Source: Vagococcus sp. CY52-2 (GTDB lineage: Bacteria; Bacillota; Bacilli; Lactobacillales; Vagococcaceae). Taken from it: DNA of 64,000 nt. The first letter of the stretch is position 1; each line of letters begins with the position of its first letter. The notes under the pieces are model-generated. The model made no database searches and was not told where the DNA came from. It saw only the letters and a list, made by a program, of their open reading frames with translations. The stretch spans positions 248,001 through 312,000 of the forward strand of contig NZ_CP093384.1 in NCBI RefSeq assembly GCF_022655055.1. The letters run 5' to 3'. The translations under genes were made by a program, and so were the position numbers. Positions 34,763 to 44,880 of this stretch are shown here, piece by piece.

Positions 34763-35488
34763 TTAAACGGACCACCCACCGGTTAGCGGGATGGTTGAAC
34801 CTGTAATATAAGATGCGTCTTCACTAAGTAAGTAGGAAACAAGTGAGGCAACTTCTTTTGGCTGTGCTAAACGATTAAGTGGTATATCTAAGAGTAATGA
34901 TTGTTTTTCTTCTTTAGACCACAACGTATTCATGCTTGTATCAACAGCTCCTGGAGCAATTGCATTGATTGTTAGGTTCATCGAGGCGACTTCTTTTGCA
35001 TAAGATTTAACAAAAGCAATTTGAGCTCCTTTAACTGTACTATACATAACTTCCATGGAACTGCCAATCAGACCATAGACTGAACTGATAAAAACAATTT
35101 GACTATGGGAGTGTTGCGTTAATTTTGGCTGGCATAATTGGCATAACCTGATGGGATTATAAACATGAGTATGCCATAAATGTGTCATCTCATCAGGCGT
35201 TGTATCAGAAAGTAATTTGTATACCGTATCTCCATGAGCAAAAATGATAGCATGCAATTGAAACATATCTTTTGTTAGCTGCTCCACAGATTTTGGAGAA
35301 CTTAGGTCAGCTTGAAGAGCAAAGAAATCCTGTTTTGGATACTTTAAGATTAAATCAGATAATAAAGACTTAATTTTTTGTTCATTGCGAAAGTAATGGC
35401 AATAGACTGAATATCCTTTCTTTGCTAACAGCTTTACACACGCCTCACCAATGTCACCACTTGCACCAGTTACTAAAACATAGTTCAT
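34763..35488 (-). CDS. ymfI: short-chain dehydrogenase/reductase (YmfI-like)
   Basis: The 241-residue SDR has the dinucleotide motif TGASGDIGEACVK, IFAHGDTVYKLL in place of the usual NNAG segment, the catalytic Ser in FISSVYGLIG and YSTVKGAQIAF as YxxxK, and a C-terminal GSTIPLTGGWSV like FabG enzymes. It belongs to the conserved ymfF-ymfH-ymfI-rodZ-pgsA string, whose SDR member has no settled substrate. Seven bases separate it from ymfH upstream. Confidence 0.88.
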   Translation of the reverse strand: MNYVLVTGASGDIGEACVKLLAKKGYSVYCHYFRNEQKIKSLLSDLILKYPKQDFFALQADLSSPKSVEQLTKDMFQLHAIIFAHGDTVYKLLSDTTPDEMTHLWHTHVYNPIRLCQLCQPKLTQHSHSQIVFISSVYGLIGSSMEVMYSTVKGAQIAFVKSYAKEVASMNLTINAIAPGAVDTSMNTLWSKEEKQSLLLDIPLNRLAQPKEVASLVSYLLSEDASYITGSTIPLTGGWSV

Positions 35489-35495
35489 TATTTTA

Positions 35496-36791
35496 TTACC
35501 TTTCTTCGGGATAAATGAAGAAACGACTTAATGCTTCTGGCCTGACAAATGACTGATGGACGGCTTTAATATCACTTAATTCAATACTATTAATAACAGT
35601 CACTAAATCAAATAATGTCGTGTCACCGTATTTCATCCCACTAAATTGATTGGCAATATATTCAAGGGAATCTAAAGATTTTAGATGCTTTCCAATCATT
35701 TTTTTCTTAGCCAAATCTAAATTTTGTTTTGTTAATTCAGGACTGTCCTCAGATTTTAATAAGTAATTGATAATTTGATTTGCAAATCGTTCAGGCTCAT
35801 CAGTATCTGAGCTGAAATCTGCAAAATGGAAACTACGATCGAACGAAAATTCGAAAGAAAAGCTATCATCAATTAAACCACTATTGTACATTGCTAAATA
35901 GTTTTCAGAACTCATACCAAATAATAATTGTAATAATAATTGAATGGTTGTCTGGTATTTCAACCGTTCAAAGCCATCAACAGGTGGTGTATCCAGTCCT
36001 TTTAAGCCAACAATAGCCTTAGGTCGATTAACAGATAGGGTGATACTATCTTCTTTGACAATATCATCCGCTGTTTCTTTCGGAAAATGACGTTTGATTT
36101 CGGTTGCTTTTGGAAATTCTTTTGCAGCTTGATTTTCTTTAATAAAAGTCATCATTTCTTCAGGGTTCATTTTACCAACAATAAAGAGGTTCATATTACT
36201 TGGATGATAAAATGTATTGTAGCAAGTATATAAATCTTCTGCTGTGATAGGTTCAATACTTTCAATGGTTCCAGCAATATCAATATGTAATGGGTGTTTT
36301 GGGTACATATTATTTAAAATACCAAAAAACAATCGCCAATTTGGTTCATCTTGATACATTTGGATTTCTTGACCAATAATCCCTTTTTCCTTTTGAACCG
36401 ATTCTTCAGTGAAATAGGGTGTTTGAACAAAATCGATTAATGTTTCGATATTTTGCATCACATTATCAGTACTTGAGAATAGGTAGCTTGTGCGAGTAAA
36501 ACTTGTAAAAGCGTTTGACGCAGCCCCTTGTCGTCCAAACTTTTGGAAAACATCTTCGTCCTCTTTTTCAAATAATTTATGCTCCAAAAAATGAGCAATG
36601 CCATCGGGGACAGTTATGAATTCTTTTTGTCCAATGGGCACAAATTCACTGTCAATTGAGCCATAGTTTGTTGTAAATAATCCATATGTTTTATGGAAAT
36701 CTTCTTTTGGTAATAACATCACTTCTAAACCATTTGGTAAAACTTCAGTATAAAGTGTTTCATTAATAGAAGGATAATAGTTTTTTTCCAT
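35496..36791 (-). CDS. ymfH: M16-family zinc peptidase (YmfH-like)
   Basis: The 431-residue protein has the inverted zinc motif HFLEH in GIAHFLEHKLFE and a downstream Glu in the EKGIIGQEIQMYQDEPNW block, so it should be catalytically competent. It probably pairs with the inactive homologue encoded just upstream at 36793, like the active and inactive halves of other M16 peptidases. The start follows GGAGGAAAATAAC; only one base separates it from ymfF. The substrate is unknown. Confidence 0.92.
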   Translation of the reverse strand: MEKNYYPSINETLYTEVLPNGLEVMLLPKEDFHKTYGLFTTNYGSIDSEFVPIGQKEFITVPDGIAHFLEHKLFEKEDEDVFQKFGRQGAASNAFTSFTRTSYLFSSTDNVMQNIETLIDFVQTPYFTEESVQKEKGIIGQEIQMYQDEPNWRLFFGILNNMYPKHPLHIDIAGTIESIEPITAEDLYTCYNTFYHPSNMNLFIVGKMNPEEMMTFIKENQAAKEFPKATEIKRHFPKETADDIVKEDSITLSVNRPKAIVGLKGLDTPPVDGFERLKYQTTIQLLLQLLFGMSSENYLAMYNSGLIDDSFSFEFSFDRSFHFADFSSDTDEPERFANQIINYLLKSEDSPELTKQNLDLAKKKMIGKHLKSLDSLEYIANQFSGMKYGDTTLFDLVTVINSIELSDIKAVHQSFVRPEALSRFFIYPEER

Positions 36792-36792
36792 G

Positions 36793-38055
36793 TTATTTTC
36801 CTCCTTCCATGAAGTAAACTGCTTGTAGATTAATTCCTGTTGCTACATCCTGTACATCTTCTTTTGTAACAGTGTTCATTTTCTTCATCCATTCCTCTTG
36901 AGATAAATCTGCGTAAGGAACATTTGAGAACAGATAGTGTTGTTCTACAACAGCACGTTGATTATCAGATGATAGTAAGTATTGATTGATTAACATTTTT
37001 TTTGTTTGCTCAAGTAATTCATCTGAAAACTCACCAGCAGTCATGTCTTTTAATTGCTCATTAACTAAACGTAAAACACGTTCACGGTTTGAACTATCAA
37101 TCCCAGTTTGGACACTAATAAATCCACGGAAAGGGTCAATTGAACTACTTGCATAGTAAGCGAGACTATGTTTTTCACGAACATTTAAGAACAATTTAGA
37201 ATGTGGAAATCCACCAAATAATCCGTTAAAAACCATTAATGGAAAATACATGTCATCATGATAATAAACATCACAGTGATAGCCAATATTTAATTTAGAT
37301 TGAACAACTGGTAATACTTCACTTTTTTGTTGGATAATATTTTTAAAAGGTTGCTTATAAAACAAATCGGTTTTCATGTCTTCTCTATCTACAAATCCAA
37401 AATTTTTAAAACAACGTTCGACATAGCCTTCTTCAACATTGCCACTTACTAGAATATCAATTTTGTCATGAGCAATCATGTCAGTATAATATTCAGCAAT
37501 AGATTCAGGTGTTTCTTGTTTGATTTGTTCAATGTCTCCAAAACTTGGTGTTTTTTGATTTTTATTATCAGAAAAGAAAAGATTTTGTAAAGACATGGCA
37601 GCATAAGTTTGCTTATCATCAAAAATTGATTCAATATCAACTATTAAGTTTTCTTTTTCACGAGCAAAGGTTTCAGTATCAAAGGCATTATTTTTAATAT
37701 TTGGATTAAAAATAATTTCCTTTAAAAATTCAACAGAATCTTCTAAAATAGACACGCCATTTGGTGCGATGTTATCATTTATCACATTCAAACCAATGCT
37801 TAAATAATGTTGATTCCCTGTACGATTCACACTAACATAAAACCCTGCACCGTATAATTCAGCTAATTTTTTACTAAGTGCTACTTGATCAGGAAAGTTT
37901 AAACTATTTGTTTCCATTAAGCTGGCAAGTAAAGAACGTTTACTACTTGTTATCGCATCAACAGGTGTAGCGAAACGAACGACAATACGAACAGTTTTAT
38001 ATTTATTGGTAGGAATAATATGTAAATTTACCTGGTTATTTAATTTAATTGTCAT
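36793..38055 (-). CDS. ymfF: M16-family peptidase-like protein, inactive partner (YmfF-like)
   Basis: The 420-residue protein aligns in type with M16 peptidases (LLASLMETNSLNFPD, LFLNVREKHSLAYYASS, SIDPFRGFISVQTGID) but lacks the HxxEH zinc motif. The R/Y-containing C-domain segment RExHSLAYY is retained. It is the first gene of the ymfF-ymfH-ymfI-rodZ-pgsA group. A non-catalytic role in substrate binding with YmfH is inferred from the M16B pair organisation. Confidence 0.9.
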   Translation of the reverse strand: MTIKLNNQVNLHIIPTNKYKTVRIVVRFATPVDAITSSKRSLLASLMETNSLNFPDQVALSKKLAELYGAGFYVSVNRTGNQHYLSIGLNVINDNIAPNGVSILEDSVEFLKEIIFNPNIKNNAFDTETFAREKENLIVDIESIFDDKQTYAAMSLQNLFFSDNKNQKTPSFGDIEQIKQETPESIAEYYTDMIAHDKIDILVSGNVEEGYVERCFKNFGFVDREDMKTDLFYKQPFKNIIQQKSEVLPVVQSKLNIGYHCDVYYHDDMYFPLMVFNGLFGGFPHSKLFLNVREKHSLAYYASSSIDPFRGFISVQTGIDSSNRERVLRLVNEQLKDMTAGEFSDELLEQTKKMLINQYLLSSDNQRAVVEQHYLFSNVPYADLSQEEWMKKMNTVTKEDVQDVATGINLQAVYFMEGGK

Positions 38056-38322
38056 AAAAAAACTCCTTTAATTACCGTCAAATAGTGTGTTTCTAACATG
38101 ACGATACACATCCCTAGATTACCAAAAATAAGCATGGTAAGATAGGAAAACACATTGAATTTTATATTTTTGATTAAAATTTAACAAAATTGTAATGCTA
38201 ACAATAGATATGCATGATTACAATATATTATCATATATTACAACAGTATTACATGTCAATTTATAATAAATGATTTCTTGAAAAAAATTTGATATAATAT
38301 GAAATTGATTGGAGGGGTATAG

Positions 38323-38781
38323 ATGGTAAAAGAATTTAAGGAATTTATTGCACGTGGAAGTGTGATAGATATGGCGGTAGGTATTATTATTGGTGGGGCC
38401 TTCACAAGTGTTGTTAATGCATTAGTTGATGGAATGATTACACCGATTATTGGTTTAATTATCAGTTTTTTATTTCCAGGTGCAGAAACAGTAGAAGATG
38501 CAACAAAAGGTTTGACATTTATAGTTAATGGTGTAACGTTTGACTATGGTAAACTTATCTCAGCAATTATTACATTTTTGATTACAGCTTTTGTTTTGTT
38601 TATTATTGTTAAATCTGTTAATAAAGCAGAGACTCTAATGAGTAAACCAGAAGAAGAGGAAGAACAAAAAGAAGAAGAACAAGCCGAAACAACTGAGGAT
38701 GTTTTAAAAGATATTCGCCAGTTATTAGCAAGCCAAGTAGCAACTGATACAAAAGATGAGAAAACTGAAGGTAAAAAATAA
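38323..38781 (+). CDS. mscL: large-conductance mechanosensitive channel
   Basis: The 152-residue protein has the MscL opening KEFKEFIARGSVIDMAVG, the Gly/Ala-rich first helix GIIIGGAFTSVVNAL, a second helix and an acidic cytoplasmic end. The tail from residue 107 is extended and Glu-rich (KPEEEEEQKEEEQAET) before the final DVLKDIRQLLASQ helix, making it longer than the usual 130-140 residues. It releases solutes on sudden osmotic downshift. The gene stands alone; TATAAT lies about 30 bases before it. The AT-rich stretch 38056-38290 shows no other gene. Confidence 0.95.
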   Translation: MVKEFKEFIARGSVIDMAVGIIIGGAFTSVVNALVDGMITPIIGLIISFLFPGAETVEDATKGLTFIVNGVTFDYGKLISAIITFLITAFVLFIIVKSVNKAETLMSKPEEEEEQKEEEQAETTEDVLKDIRQLLASQVATDTKDEKTEGKK

Positions 38782-38812
38782 ACCATGAGGAGTTTAAACT
38801 CCTCATGGTTTT
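38781..38812. terminator. bidirectional terminator mscL/prs
   Basis: AACCATGAGGAGTTT and AAACTCCTCATGGTT are exact complements with T at both ends. Confidence 0.92.
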
Positions 38813-39784
38813 CTATTTACGTTTTTTTTCAAATAATGGGCTAACCGGTTTGTTCTCATGGATACGTTTAATAGCATCACCCATCAATTCACTAACGCTA
38901 ACTGTTTCGATTTTATCAGATTTTTTCTCTTCTGGTAAAAGGATAGAGTCAGTAATAATCAATTTTTCAATTGAAGAGTTATTTATGCGATCAATTGCTG
39001 GTCCTGATAAAACAGGGTGTGTACAACAAGCAACAACTTCTGTAGCACCTTTTTCTTTAAGAGCCTCAGCAGCTAAAGTGATTGTTCCAGCTGTGTCAAT
39101 CATGTCATCGATAATAACACACTTTTTACCGTTAACTTCACCAATGATATTCATTACTTCAGCAACGTTAGCTTTTGGACGACGTTTGTCAATAATCGCA
39201 ATTGGTGATTTTAAATGTTCTGCTAATTTACGAGCACGTGTGACACCACCATGATCAGGTGATACAACAACGACATCATCACCTTCATAACCATGATCGA
39301 TGAAGTAGTTTGCAAGTAAAGGAGCAGCCATTAAATGATCCACCGGAATGTCGAAAAATCCTTGAATTTGAGCAGCATGTAAGTCTAGTGTTAATAAACG
39401 AGTTGCTCCAGCTGTTTCAAGCATATCCGCAACAAGTTTAGATGTAATTGGCTCGCGAGAGCGTGCTTTTCTATCTTGTCTTGCATAGCCGTAATAAGGC
39501 ATAACGATATTAATAGTTTGTGCACTAGCACGTTTAAGAGCATCAATCATAATAAGTAATTCCATTAAATGGTCATTTACTGGGTTACTTGTAGATTGGA
39601 TTAAGTATACGTGACTACCGCGGATACTTTGCTCGATATTGATTTGAATTTCACCATCACTAAACTTTCTTACTTCAGACTTACCAAGTTCCACACCAAC
39701 TGCATCTGCAATTTTTTGTGCTAACGGTTTGTTTGAATTTAACGAAAAGATTTTTAACTTTGGATCAAAGTAATGATTAGACAT
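38813..39784 (-). CDS. prs: ribose-phosphate pyrophosphokinase
   Basis: I start at the ATG at 39784 (323 residues) behind GGAGGTCCTC; four more in-frame codons upstream overlap this ribosome binding site. It has the Prs motifs [44 protein letters not shown] and the PRPP loop [13 protein letters not shown]. It makes PRPP for nucleotide, NAD and amino-acid synthesis. It follows glmU in the order purR-glmU-prs, common in Gram-positives. Confidence 0.97.
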   Translation of the reverse strand: MSNHYFDPKLKIFSLNSNKPLAQKIADAVGVELGKSEVRKFSDGEIQINIEQSIRGSHVYLIQSTSNPVNDHLMELLIMIDALKRASAQTINIVMPYYGYARQDRKARSREPITSKLVADMLETAGATRLLTLDLHAAQIQGFFDIPVDHLMAAPLLANYFIDHGYEGDDVVVVSPDHGGVTRARKLAEHLKSPIAIIDKRRPKANVAEVMNIIGEVNGKKCVIIDDMIDTAGTITLAAEALKEKGATEVVACCTHPVLSGPAIDRINNSSIEKLIITDSILLPEEKKSDKIETVSVSELMGDAIKRIHENKPVSPLFEKKRK

Positions 39785-39875
39785 GAGGACCTCCACTTTC
39801 TTGTTTTAACTAAGTATACACTTACATACAAATAGTAGACATTTTCTACTAATAAATCAAGTGTTTGATTAATAA

Positions 39876-41249
39876 TTATTTATTATATGGTAATTTTTTA
39901 GCATAATTCTTCAAATTTTCTTGGCGAGAACGAGCAATTCCTAAGTCATTTTTACTGATATCTTTAGTAATAGTAGAACCAGCCGCTGTCATACTATTGT
40001 CCTCAACAGTTAGTGGGGCAACTAAAATAGTCCCACTACCGATGAAAACGTGATTTCCAACTGTAATATGATGTTTATTTTTACCATCATAATTAGCAAA
40101 GACCGTTCCACAACCAATATTAATATCTTTTCCTAAGGTGGCATCACCCACATAAGTTAGATGACCAACCTTTGATCCATTATCAATGGAAGCATTTTTT
40201 ATTTCAACAAAATTTCCAATGTGGACATGTTCTTTTAAGTCAGTATGAGGTCTTAGGTGGGCATATGGACCTACATCAGAATAATCACCAATATTAGATT
40301 GTTGAATGGTTGAAGATTTAATTTCTACATGGTTACCTATGACACTATCAATGATGGTTGAATGTGAACGAATGACACAATTGTTACCAATAATAGTGTT
40401 ACCTTTGATCATGACACCAGGTTCAATAACAGTATCTGCACCAATAACCACATCTGATTCAATGTATGTATTGTCCGGATCAATAAATGACACGCCTTGT
40501 CTCATATGCTGTTCATTGATTCGCTTTTTCATTAATTGGTTTGCTTTAGCTAAGGCAACACGATCATTGACACCCATAGACTCTTCTTCAGATCCCATCG
40601 TGTAGGCAGTCACGACTTCACCTTGTTGTTTTAAAATACTAATGACATCAGGTAGATAATATTCTCCTTGAGCATTATCATTTCCAACTTTTGTTAAAGC
40701 ATTAAATAAAAATTGGTTATCAAAACAGTAAGTACCCGTATTAAATTCTTTTATAGCGAGTTCTGATTCTGAAGCGTCTTTTTGTTCAACAATTTTCTCG
40801 ACTAAATTTTCGTCATTTCGAATGATACGCCCATATCCAGTCGCGTCTTCTGCAACTGCAGAGAGGATTGTTGCTTTTGCGTTTAGTTGTTCATGATGAT
40901 TGACTAATTTTGTTAATGTTTCCTTTGTTAGTAGAGGAGTATCACCACAAATTACCAAGGTAGTCCCTTCTTTATCTTTCAATAAATCAGCTGTTGCCAA
41001 AACAGCATGACCTGTTCCTAACTGTTCTGTTTGTAAGGCATATTTTGAGCGCTCACCTAATTGCTCTTGGACTTTTTCAGCACCATAGCCTACAACTGTT
41101 ACAATATCTGTTGTATTTAATGGTTCAATTTGTTCGAATACGTGTTCAACCATGGGTTTTCCAGCAACAGGATGTAATACTTTATATAATGATGACTTCA
41201 TACGAGAGCCTTTTCCTGCTGCTAAAATAATAGCATATCTATTTTTCAC
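39876..41249 (-). CDS. glmU: bifunctional UDP-GlcNAc pyrophosphorylase / GlcN-1-P acetyltransferase
   Basis: The 457-residue protein has the N-terminal uridyltransferase motif [16 protein letters not shown] and [10 protein letters not shown], and a C-terminal left-handed beta-helix of hexapeptide repeats with [19 protein letters not shown] and the acetyltransferase end [15 protein letters not shown]. It makes UDP-N-acetylglucosamine for peptidoglycan and teichoic acids. It is flanked by purR and prs on the same strand. Confidence 0.97.
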   Translation of the reverse strand: MKNRYAIILAAGKGSRMKSSLYKVLHPVAGKPMVEHVFEQIEPLNTTDIVTVVGYGAEKVQEQLGERSKYALQTEQLGTGHAVLATADLLKDKEGTTLVICGDTPLLTKETLTKLVNHHEQLNAKATILSAVAEDATGYGRIIRNDENLVEKIVEQKDASESELAIKEFNTGTYCFDNQFLFNALTKVGNDNAQGEYYLPDVISILKQQGEVVTAYTMGSEEESMGVNDRVALAKANQLMKKRINEQHMRQGVSFIDPDNTYIESDVVIGADTVIEPGVMIKGNTIIGNNCVIRSHSTIIDSVIGNHVEIKSSTIQQSNIGDYSDVGPYAHLRPHTDLKEHVHIGNFVEIKNASIDNGSKVGHLTYVGDATLGKDINIGCGTVFANYDGKNKHHITVGNHVFIGSGTILVAPLTVEDNSMTAAGSTITKDISKNDLGIARSRQENLKNYAKKLPYNK

Positions 41250-41294
41250 GTTATTGACACTCCTTAAGTGTAGTTTTAAACACTTTATTCTAAC

Positions 41295-41322
41295 AAAAAA
41301 AGAGCTTGATATTCAAGCCCTT
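41295..41322 (-). terminator. terminator between purR and glmU
   Basis: On the minus strand GGGCTTGA and TCAAGCTC pair around a short loop, followed by seven T. Confidence 0.8.
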
Positions 41323-41330
41323 AATTTTAT

Positions 41331-42164
41331 CTAGTCCTTTTTTTCCATAATTGAAAAGTAATTACCAGGTACAACTGTGATGTTTTTAGTTTTTGTGTCA
41401 ACTTCTTTTACACAAATAAGTGAGGTATAATCTTCTACCATACGACGACCACTAAAAGTAGATTCTGCAAAAACAGTAATACCAACAAGTTCTGCTTCAA
41501 ATTCTTCAATCAAAGACTTCATACCATTAACAGTCCCGCCACCTTTCATGAAATCATCCACGACTAATACTCGAGAGCCACGTTTCAAACTACGTTTAGA
41601 TAACTCCATTTTTTCAATTCTCTCAGACGATCCAGATACATAATTGACACTAACTGTTGATCCTTCAGTAATTTTTGAATCACGTCGAACGATGACAAAT
41701 GGTACGTTTAAGTAGTATGATACGGCTTGCGCAATAGGGACACCTTTTGTGGCTACCGTCATAACGGCATCAATATTTTTATTAGCATATTGTGTTGAAA
41801 TAATTTGCCCAATTTGTTTTAGCAGTTGAGGTTCTCCTAATAAATCTGACAAGTAAACGTACCCACCAGGAAGTAAGCGATCTTGTTCAGATAATCGTTC
41901 ACATAAAGAATCAATCATCGATTTTGACTCACTAAACGGGATAGACGGTGTAAAGATAACGCCACCAGCTGCTCCAGCAACGGTTTCAAGTATACCAAAA
42001 CCACGCTCTTTAAACGTTTTTTTAATAATCGTTAAATCCTCACTAATTGAAGATTTCGCTGATTCGTATTTTTTAACAAAATAAGTCAGAGGAGTCAATG
42101 TATGGGGATGATTTAAGATATAAGCAGTCATATCAATCAATCGTTCACTTCGTTTTATTTTCAT
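41331..42164 (-). CDS. purR: purine operon repressor
   Basis: Started at the ATG at 42164 after AAAAGGAGTATCTTA, the protein has 277 residues. The N terminus is a winged-helix domain (KRSERLIDMTAYIL) and the rest a phosphoribosyltransferase-like domain with the PRPP loop VLVVDDFMKGGGTVNG. PurR of this type represses or activates purine genes and is relieved by PRPP. Here it lies upstream of glmU and prs, the PRPP source. I did not find convincing paired PurBox sequences in the window. Confidence 0.95.
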   Translation of the reverse strand: MKIKRSERLIDMTAYILNHPHTLTPLTYFVKKYESAKSSISEDLTIIKKTFKERGFGILETVAGAAGGVIFTPSIPFSESKSMIDSLCERLSEQDRLLPGGYVYLSDLLGEPQLLKQIGQIISTQYANKNIDAVMTVATKGVPIAQAVSYYLNVPFVIVRRDSKITEGSTVSVNYVSGSSERIEKMELSKRSLKRGSRVLVVDDFMKGGGTVNGMKSLIEEFEAELVGITVFAESTFSGRRMVEDYTSLICVKEVDTKTKNITVVPGNYFSIMEKKD

Positions 42165-42242
42165 TAAGATACTCCTTTTCAAGTTAAATTAAGTAATATA
42201 AACTATTATAGTATGAAATTTCAAAAAAGCAAAGTATTTTTG

Positions 42243-42275
42243 AAAATAAATAAAAAATGTTCGTAAAAACGAACA
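42243..42275 (-). terminator. terminator of adcCB
   Basis: TGTTCGT and ACGAACA flank a four-base loop; on the minus strand ATTTTTTATTTATTTT follows. Confidence 0.82.
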
Positions 42276-42277
42276 GA

Positions 42278-43102
42278 TTATTTGGAAATCTGTCTGTTTT
42301 TTTTACGAACATTAGTTAGTGAATTAATAAGAATGAACATCGCAATGAAGACTAACGTAATAGTTGCTCCTGGTGGGGTATCTAATTGATACGATGTAAC
42401 AAGACCAGAAGTCATACCAATAAATCCAACCACAATGCTACTTAAAATAACAGTGGAAAAAGTTTTTCCAATCTTCATCGAGATGGTGGCTGGTAAAATC
42501 ATAATCGCTGAAACAAGTAAGGCTCCAGCAATAGGAATCATCACAGTGATAGCGACACCAGTAATGACGTTAAATAGCATAGATAGTATATGAATTGGCA
42601 GTCCGTCAACATGTGCTGTGTCCTCGTCAAAAGTTAATACATACATTGGTTTTCTCAATACCAAAAATAAAATAATTATAATAACTAGTAAGACAGCCAG
42701 TATTTTAACTTGTTGCCAATTGATTGTTACGATAGAGCCAAATAAATACTGTTGAATATTCATGGAATTTTTACCCTTAGTTAAATTCATTAAAACTAAA
42801 GCAACAGCTAATCCGCCTGACATTAAAATTGCAGTAGATACCTCTGAGTAAGACTTGTAAAGATTTTTAATGTACTCTAAAACAAAGGCAGAAGTAATTA
42901 CGACAATTAATGTGGTAACAGTTGGATTAACATTAATGAAAAAACCTAATGCAATCCCGGCAAGAGAGACGTGGGATAGTGTGTCTGCTAAGAGGGACTG
43001 TCTACGCAGTACCAAAAAGACTCCTAAAGAAGGAGCAATCACTGCCATCATGGAAGCAGCGATTAATGCGCGTCTCATGAACTCATATGAAAACATCTCC
43101 AT
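42278..43102 (-). CDS. adcB: zinc ABC transporter permease
   Basis: The 274-residue integral membrane protein of the ABC-3 family (ZnuB/AdcB) has about eight membrane segments, with [19 protein letters not shown] and [27 protein letters not shown], the family's conserved cytoplasmic and pore regions. It overlaps the ATPase gene by 28 bases. The Zur box upstream of the pair and the AdcA lipoprotein elsewhere in the window identify zinc as the substrate. Confidence 0.94.
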   Translation of the reverse strand: MEMFSYEFMRRALIAASMMAVIAPSLGVFLVLRRQSLLADTLSHVSLAGIALGFFINVNPTVTTLIVVITSAFVLEYIKNLYKSYSEVSTAILMSGGLAVALVLMNLTKGKNSMNIQQYLFGSIVTINWQQVKILAVLLVIIIILFLVLRKPMYVLTFDEDTAHVDGLPIHILSMLFNVITGVAITVMIPIAGALLVSAIMILPATISMKIGKTFSTVILSSIVVGFIGMTSGLVTSYQLDTPPGATITLVFIAMFILINSLTNVRKKNRQISK

Positions 43103-43755
43103 TCCGTTTCCTCCTTTCTAACAAGGTGGATATGTCGATCCATATATTCTTTGATTTCTTCATGATCATGTGTCACCATTAAAATCGCTTTATTATGCTC
43201 TTTGACACTATGTTGAAGTAGTTTATAAAAATCATTACGAGATGACTCATCCATACCTGTTGTTGGTTCATCTAAGACAAACAAATCAGGATCAGTTGCA
43301 AATACGCGTGCTAAACAGACGCGTTGTTTTTGCCCACCAGATAAATCACCAATCCGTTTTTTTCTCATATCCCACATACCGACAGAGTTCAGTGCTTTTT
43401 CAACATGTTGATGGTCAATAGTATCTAATCGTTTAAACCACTTTCCACGTTGAAAACGGCCTGATTGAACAAATTCTAAAACAGTACTAGGAAATCCAGC
43501 ATTGAAAGAAGCAATTTGTTGGGGAATATAACCAATTGTTAATTTATCGCCATTTATATTGGTAGGAGAGATGTAGACTTCTCCTTCATCAGGTTTTAAT
43601 AACCCTAATGTATTTCTGATTAATGTTGATTTTGCCGCACCATTTTCACCAGTTAATATGACAAATTCTCCTGGACTGACTGTATAAGAAACGTCTTCTA
43701 GGACGGGTTCATCGTCATAATAAAATGTGAGGTGTTTGACATCAATATAGTTCAT
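43075..43755 (-). CDS. adcC: zinc ABC transporter ATP-binding protein
   Basis: The 226-residue ATPase has a Walker A loop of the form [10 protein letters not shown], the GAAKS variant common in AdcC proteins, the Q-loop IGYIPQQ, the signature [13 protein letters not shown], Walker [13 protein letters not shown] and the switch His in VTHDHEE. It powers zinc import with AdcB and AdcA. The adcA gene is 20 kb away, so the two parts of the importer are joined only by Zur control. Start after AAAGGAGGTTACC. Confidence 0.94.
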   Translation of the reverse strand: MNYIDVKHLTFYYDDEPVLEDVSYTVSPGEFVILTGENGAAKSTLIRNTLGLLKPDEGEVYISPTNINGDKLTIGYIPQQIASFNAGFPSTVLEFVQSGRFQRGKWFKRLDTIDHQHVEKALNSVGMWDMRKKRIGDLSGGQKQRVCLARVFATDPDLFVLDEPTTGMDESSRNDFYKLLQHSVKEHNKAILMVTHDHEEIKEYMDRHIHLVRKEETEWRCFHMSS

Positions 43756-43767
43756 GGTAACCTCCTT

Positions 43768-43789
43768 TAATCGTAAGTATTACGTTTTA
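43768..43789 (-). promoter_or_regulatory. Zur operator of adcCB
   Basis: On the minus strand AAAACGTAATACTTACGATT matches the Zur box AAATCGTAATNATTACGATTT. It sits 13-34 bases before the adcC start codon. Together with the box at 20113 it defines a two-site zinc regulon in this window; no adcR-type MarR regulator is present here. Confidence 0.85.
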
Positions 43790-43854
43790 AAACCAAAAGA
43801 ATCATAACACTTGTGTCAAAATAAAGCAAGAATAGTTAATCGGTTGTCCATAAC

Positions 43855-43897
43855 AAAACAGATAAAAAGCAGGATAGTTTCTACTTCTTATCTGTTT
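43855..43897 (-). terminator. terminator of ispE
   Basis: AAACAGATAA and TTATCTGTTT pair across a long loop; the 3' arm includes the last codons of ispE. Confidence 0.65.
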
Positions 43898-44745
43898 AAT
43901 GTCCTAACTAAATACACTTCATCACAAAATCCTTTTAAAGCATTTGCCACATGGACAGCTCGTGAACGTTTTTTACAAAGCGCAAGAACGGTAGGACCGC
44001 TGCCGCTCATGACGGCTGCATCTGCTCCGAATTCTAGCATTTTATTTTTAACATATTTAACAATAGGAAAAACTTCCATCGTGTAAGATTCTAGAGAATT
44101 CCCCAAATGTTGAATCATTTCTTGGTAATCTTGGTTTTCTATTGCATGATATATAGCTTTTATATTTGGATGCGAAAGTGAGTCAACTTGTATTTTTGAA
44201 AACACGCGAGGAGTGGATACACTGATTTTGGGTTTGACTAGAACAATCCAACACTGTGGCATTGGATGAGATAGTGGTTTCACACAATCACCAACGCCTG
44301 TCACAAGAGCTGTTTGCCCATAAAGACAATATGGAATATCTGTGCCAATGGGAACGGATAATTCTGCCATTTCTTCCAATGTCGCACCAAGATCAAACAA
44401 GCGATTGACCCCTCTAAACGCAGCAGCAGCATCACTGCTACCTCCACCTAAACCAGCTGCAACGGGTAGGTTTTTCTTTAAATTTACTTCAACACCTTGA
44501 GTGAACCCATATGTTTTTTTCATGATATCAATTGCTTGATAAATATTATTTTTACGGTCTACTGGTAGGAAGCCATTGTCTGTTTTGATAATGATATCAT
44601 CTTTTGAAATAGGTTTTAAAATTAAGCGGTCAGATAAATCGACACTTGCCATAATCATTTCAAGTTCATGATACCCATCATCACGTTTAAATAGGACATC
44701 AAGTCCCAAATTTATTTTTGCCGGGGCTTTTTCGATGATTTCCAT
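43888..44745 (-). CDS. ispE: 4-diphosphocytidyl-2-C-methyl-D-erythritol kinase
   Basis: The 285-residue GHMP kinase has KAPAKINLGLDVLFKRDDGY at the start, the ATP loop PVAAGLGGGSSDAAAA and MSGSGPTVLAL near the end. IspE belongs to the MEP isoprenoid pathway, yet most Lactobacillales make isoprenoids from mevalonate and keep ispE for reasons that are unclear. No other MEP gene is visible in this window, so the substrate in vivo may differ. It follows the pot operon without sharing a transcript. Confidence 0.93.
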   Translation of the reverse strand: MEIIEKAPAKINLGLDVLFKRDDGYHELEMIMASVDLSDRLILKPISKDDIIIKTDNGFLPVDRKNNIYQAIDIMKKTYGFTQGVEVNLKKNLPVAAGLGGGSSDAAAAFRGVNRLFDLGATLEEMAELSVPIGTDIPYCLYGQTALVTGVGDCVKPLSHPMPQCWIVLVKPKISVSTPRVFSKIQVDSLSHPNIKAIYHAIENQDYQEMIQHLGNSLESYTMEVFPIVKYVKNKMLEFGADAAVMSGSGPTVLALCKKRSRAVHVANALKGFCDEVYLVRTLNR

Positions 44746-44851
44746 TGACTACCTCCAATTCTTCAAAATATTCTATTTGTTTGATTATACATGAAAAAAG
44801 AGCGAATATAAAACAATTTAAGCACCTACTTTAGAGATTTTATTGAATAAA

Positions 44852-44880
44852 GAAAAAGATAGGAAAAAATCCTATCTTTA
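44852..44880 (-). terminator. terminator of the pot operon
   Basis: AAAGATAGGA and TCCTATCTTT pair around AAAAAA, with T-runs following on the minus strand. Confidence 0.85.

Noticed and set aside
42258-42275. PurBox-like inverted GTTCGT/ACGAAC near purR
   Set aside because: Geometry is that of a terminator stem with a four-base loop and T-run at the end of adcB, not spaced PurBoxes.
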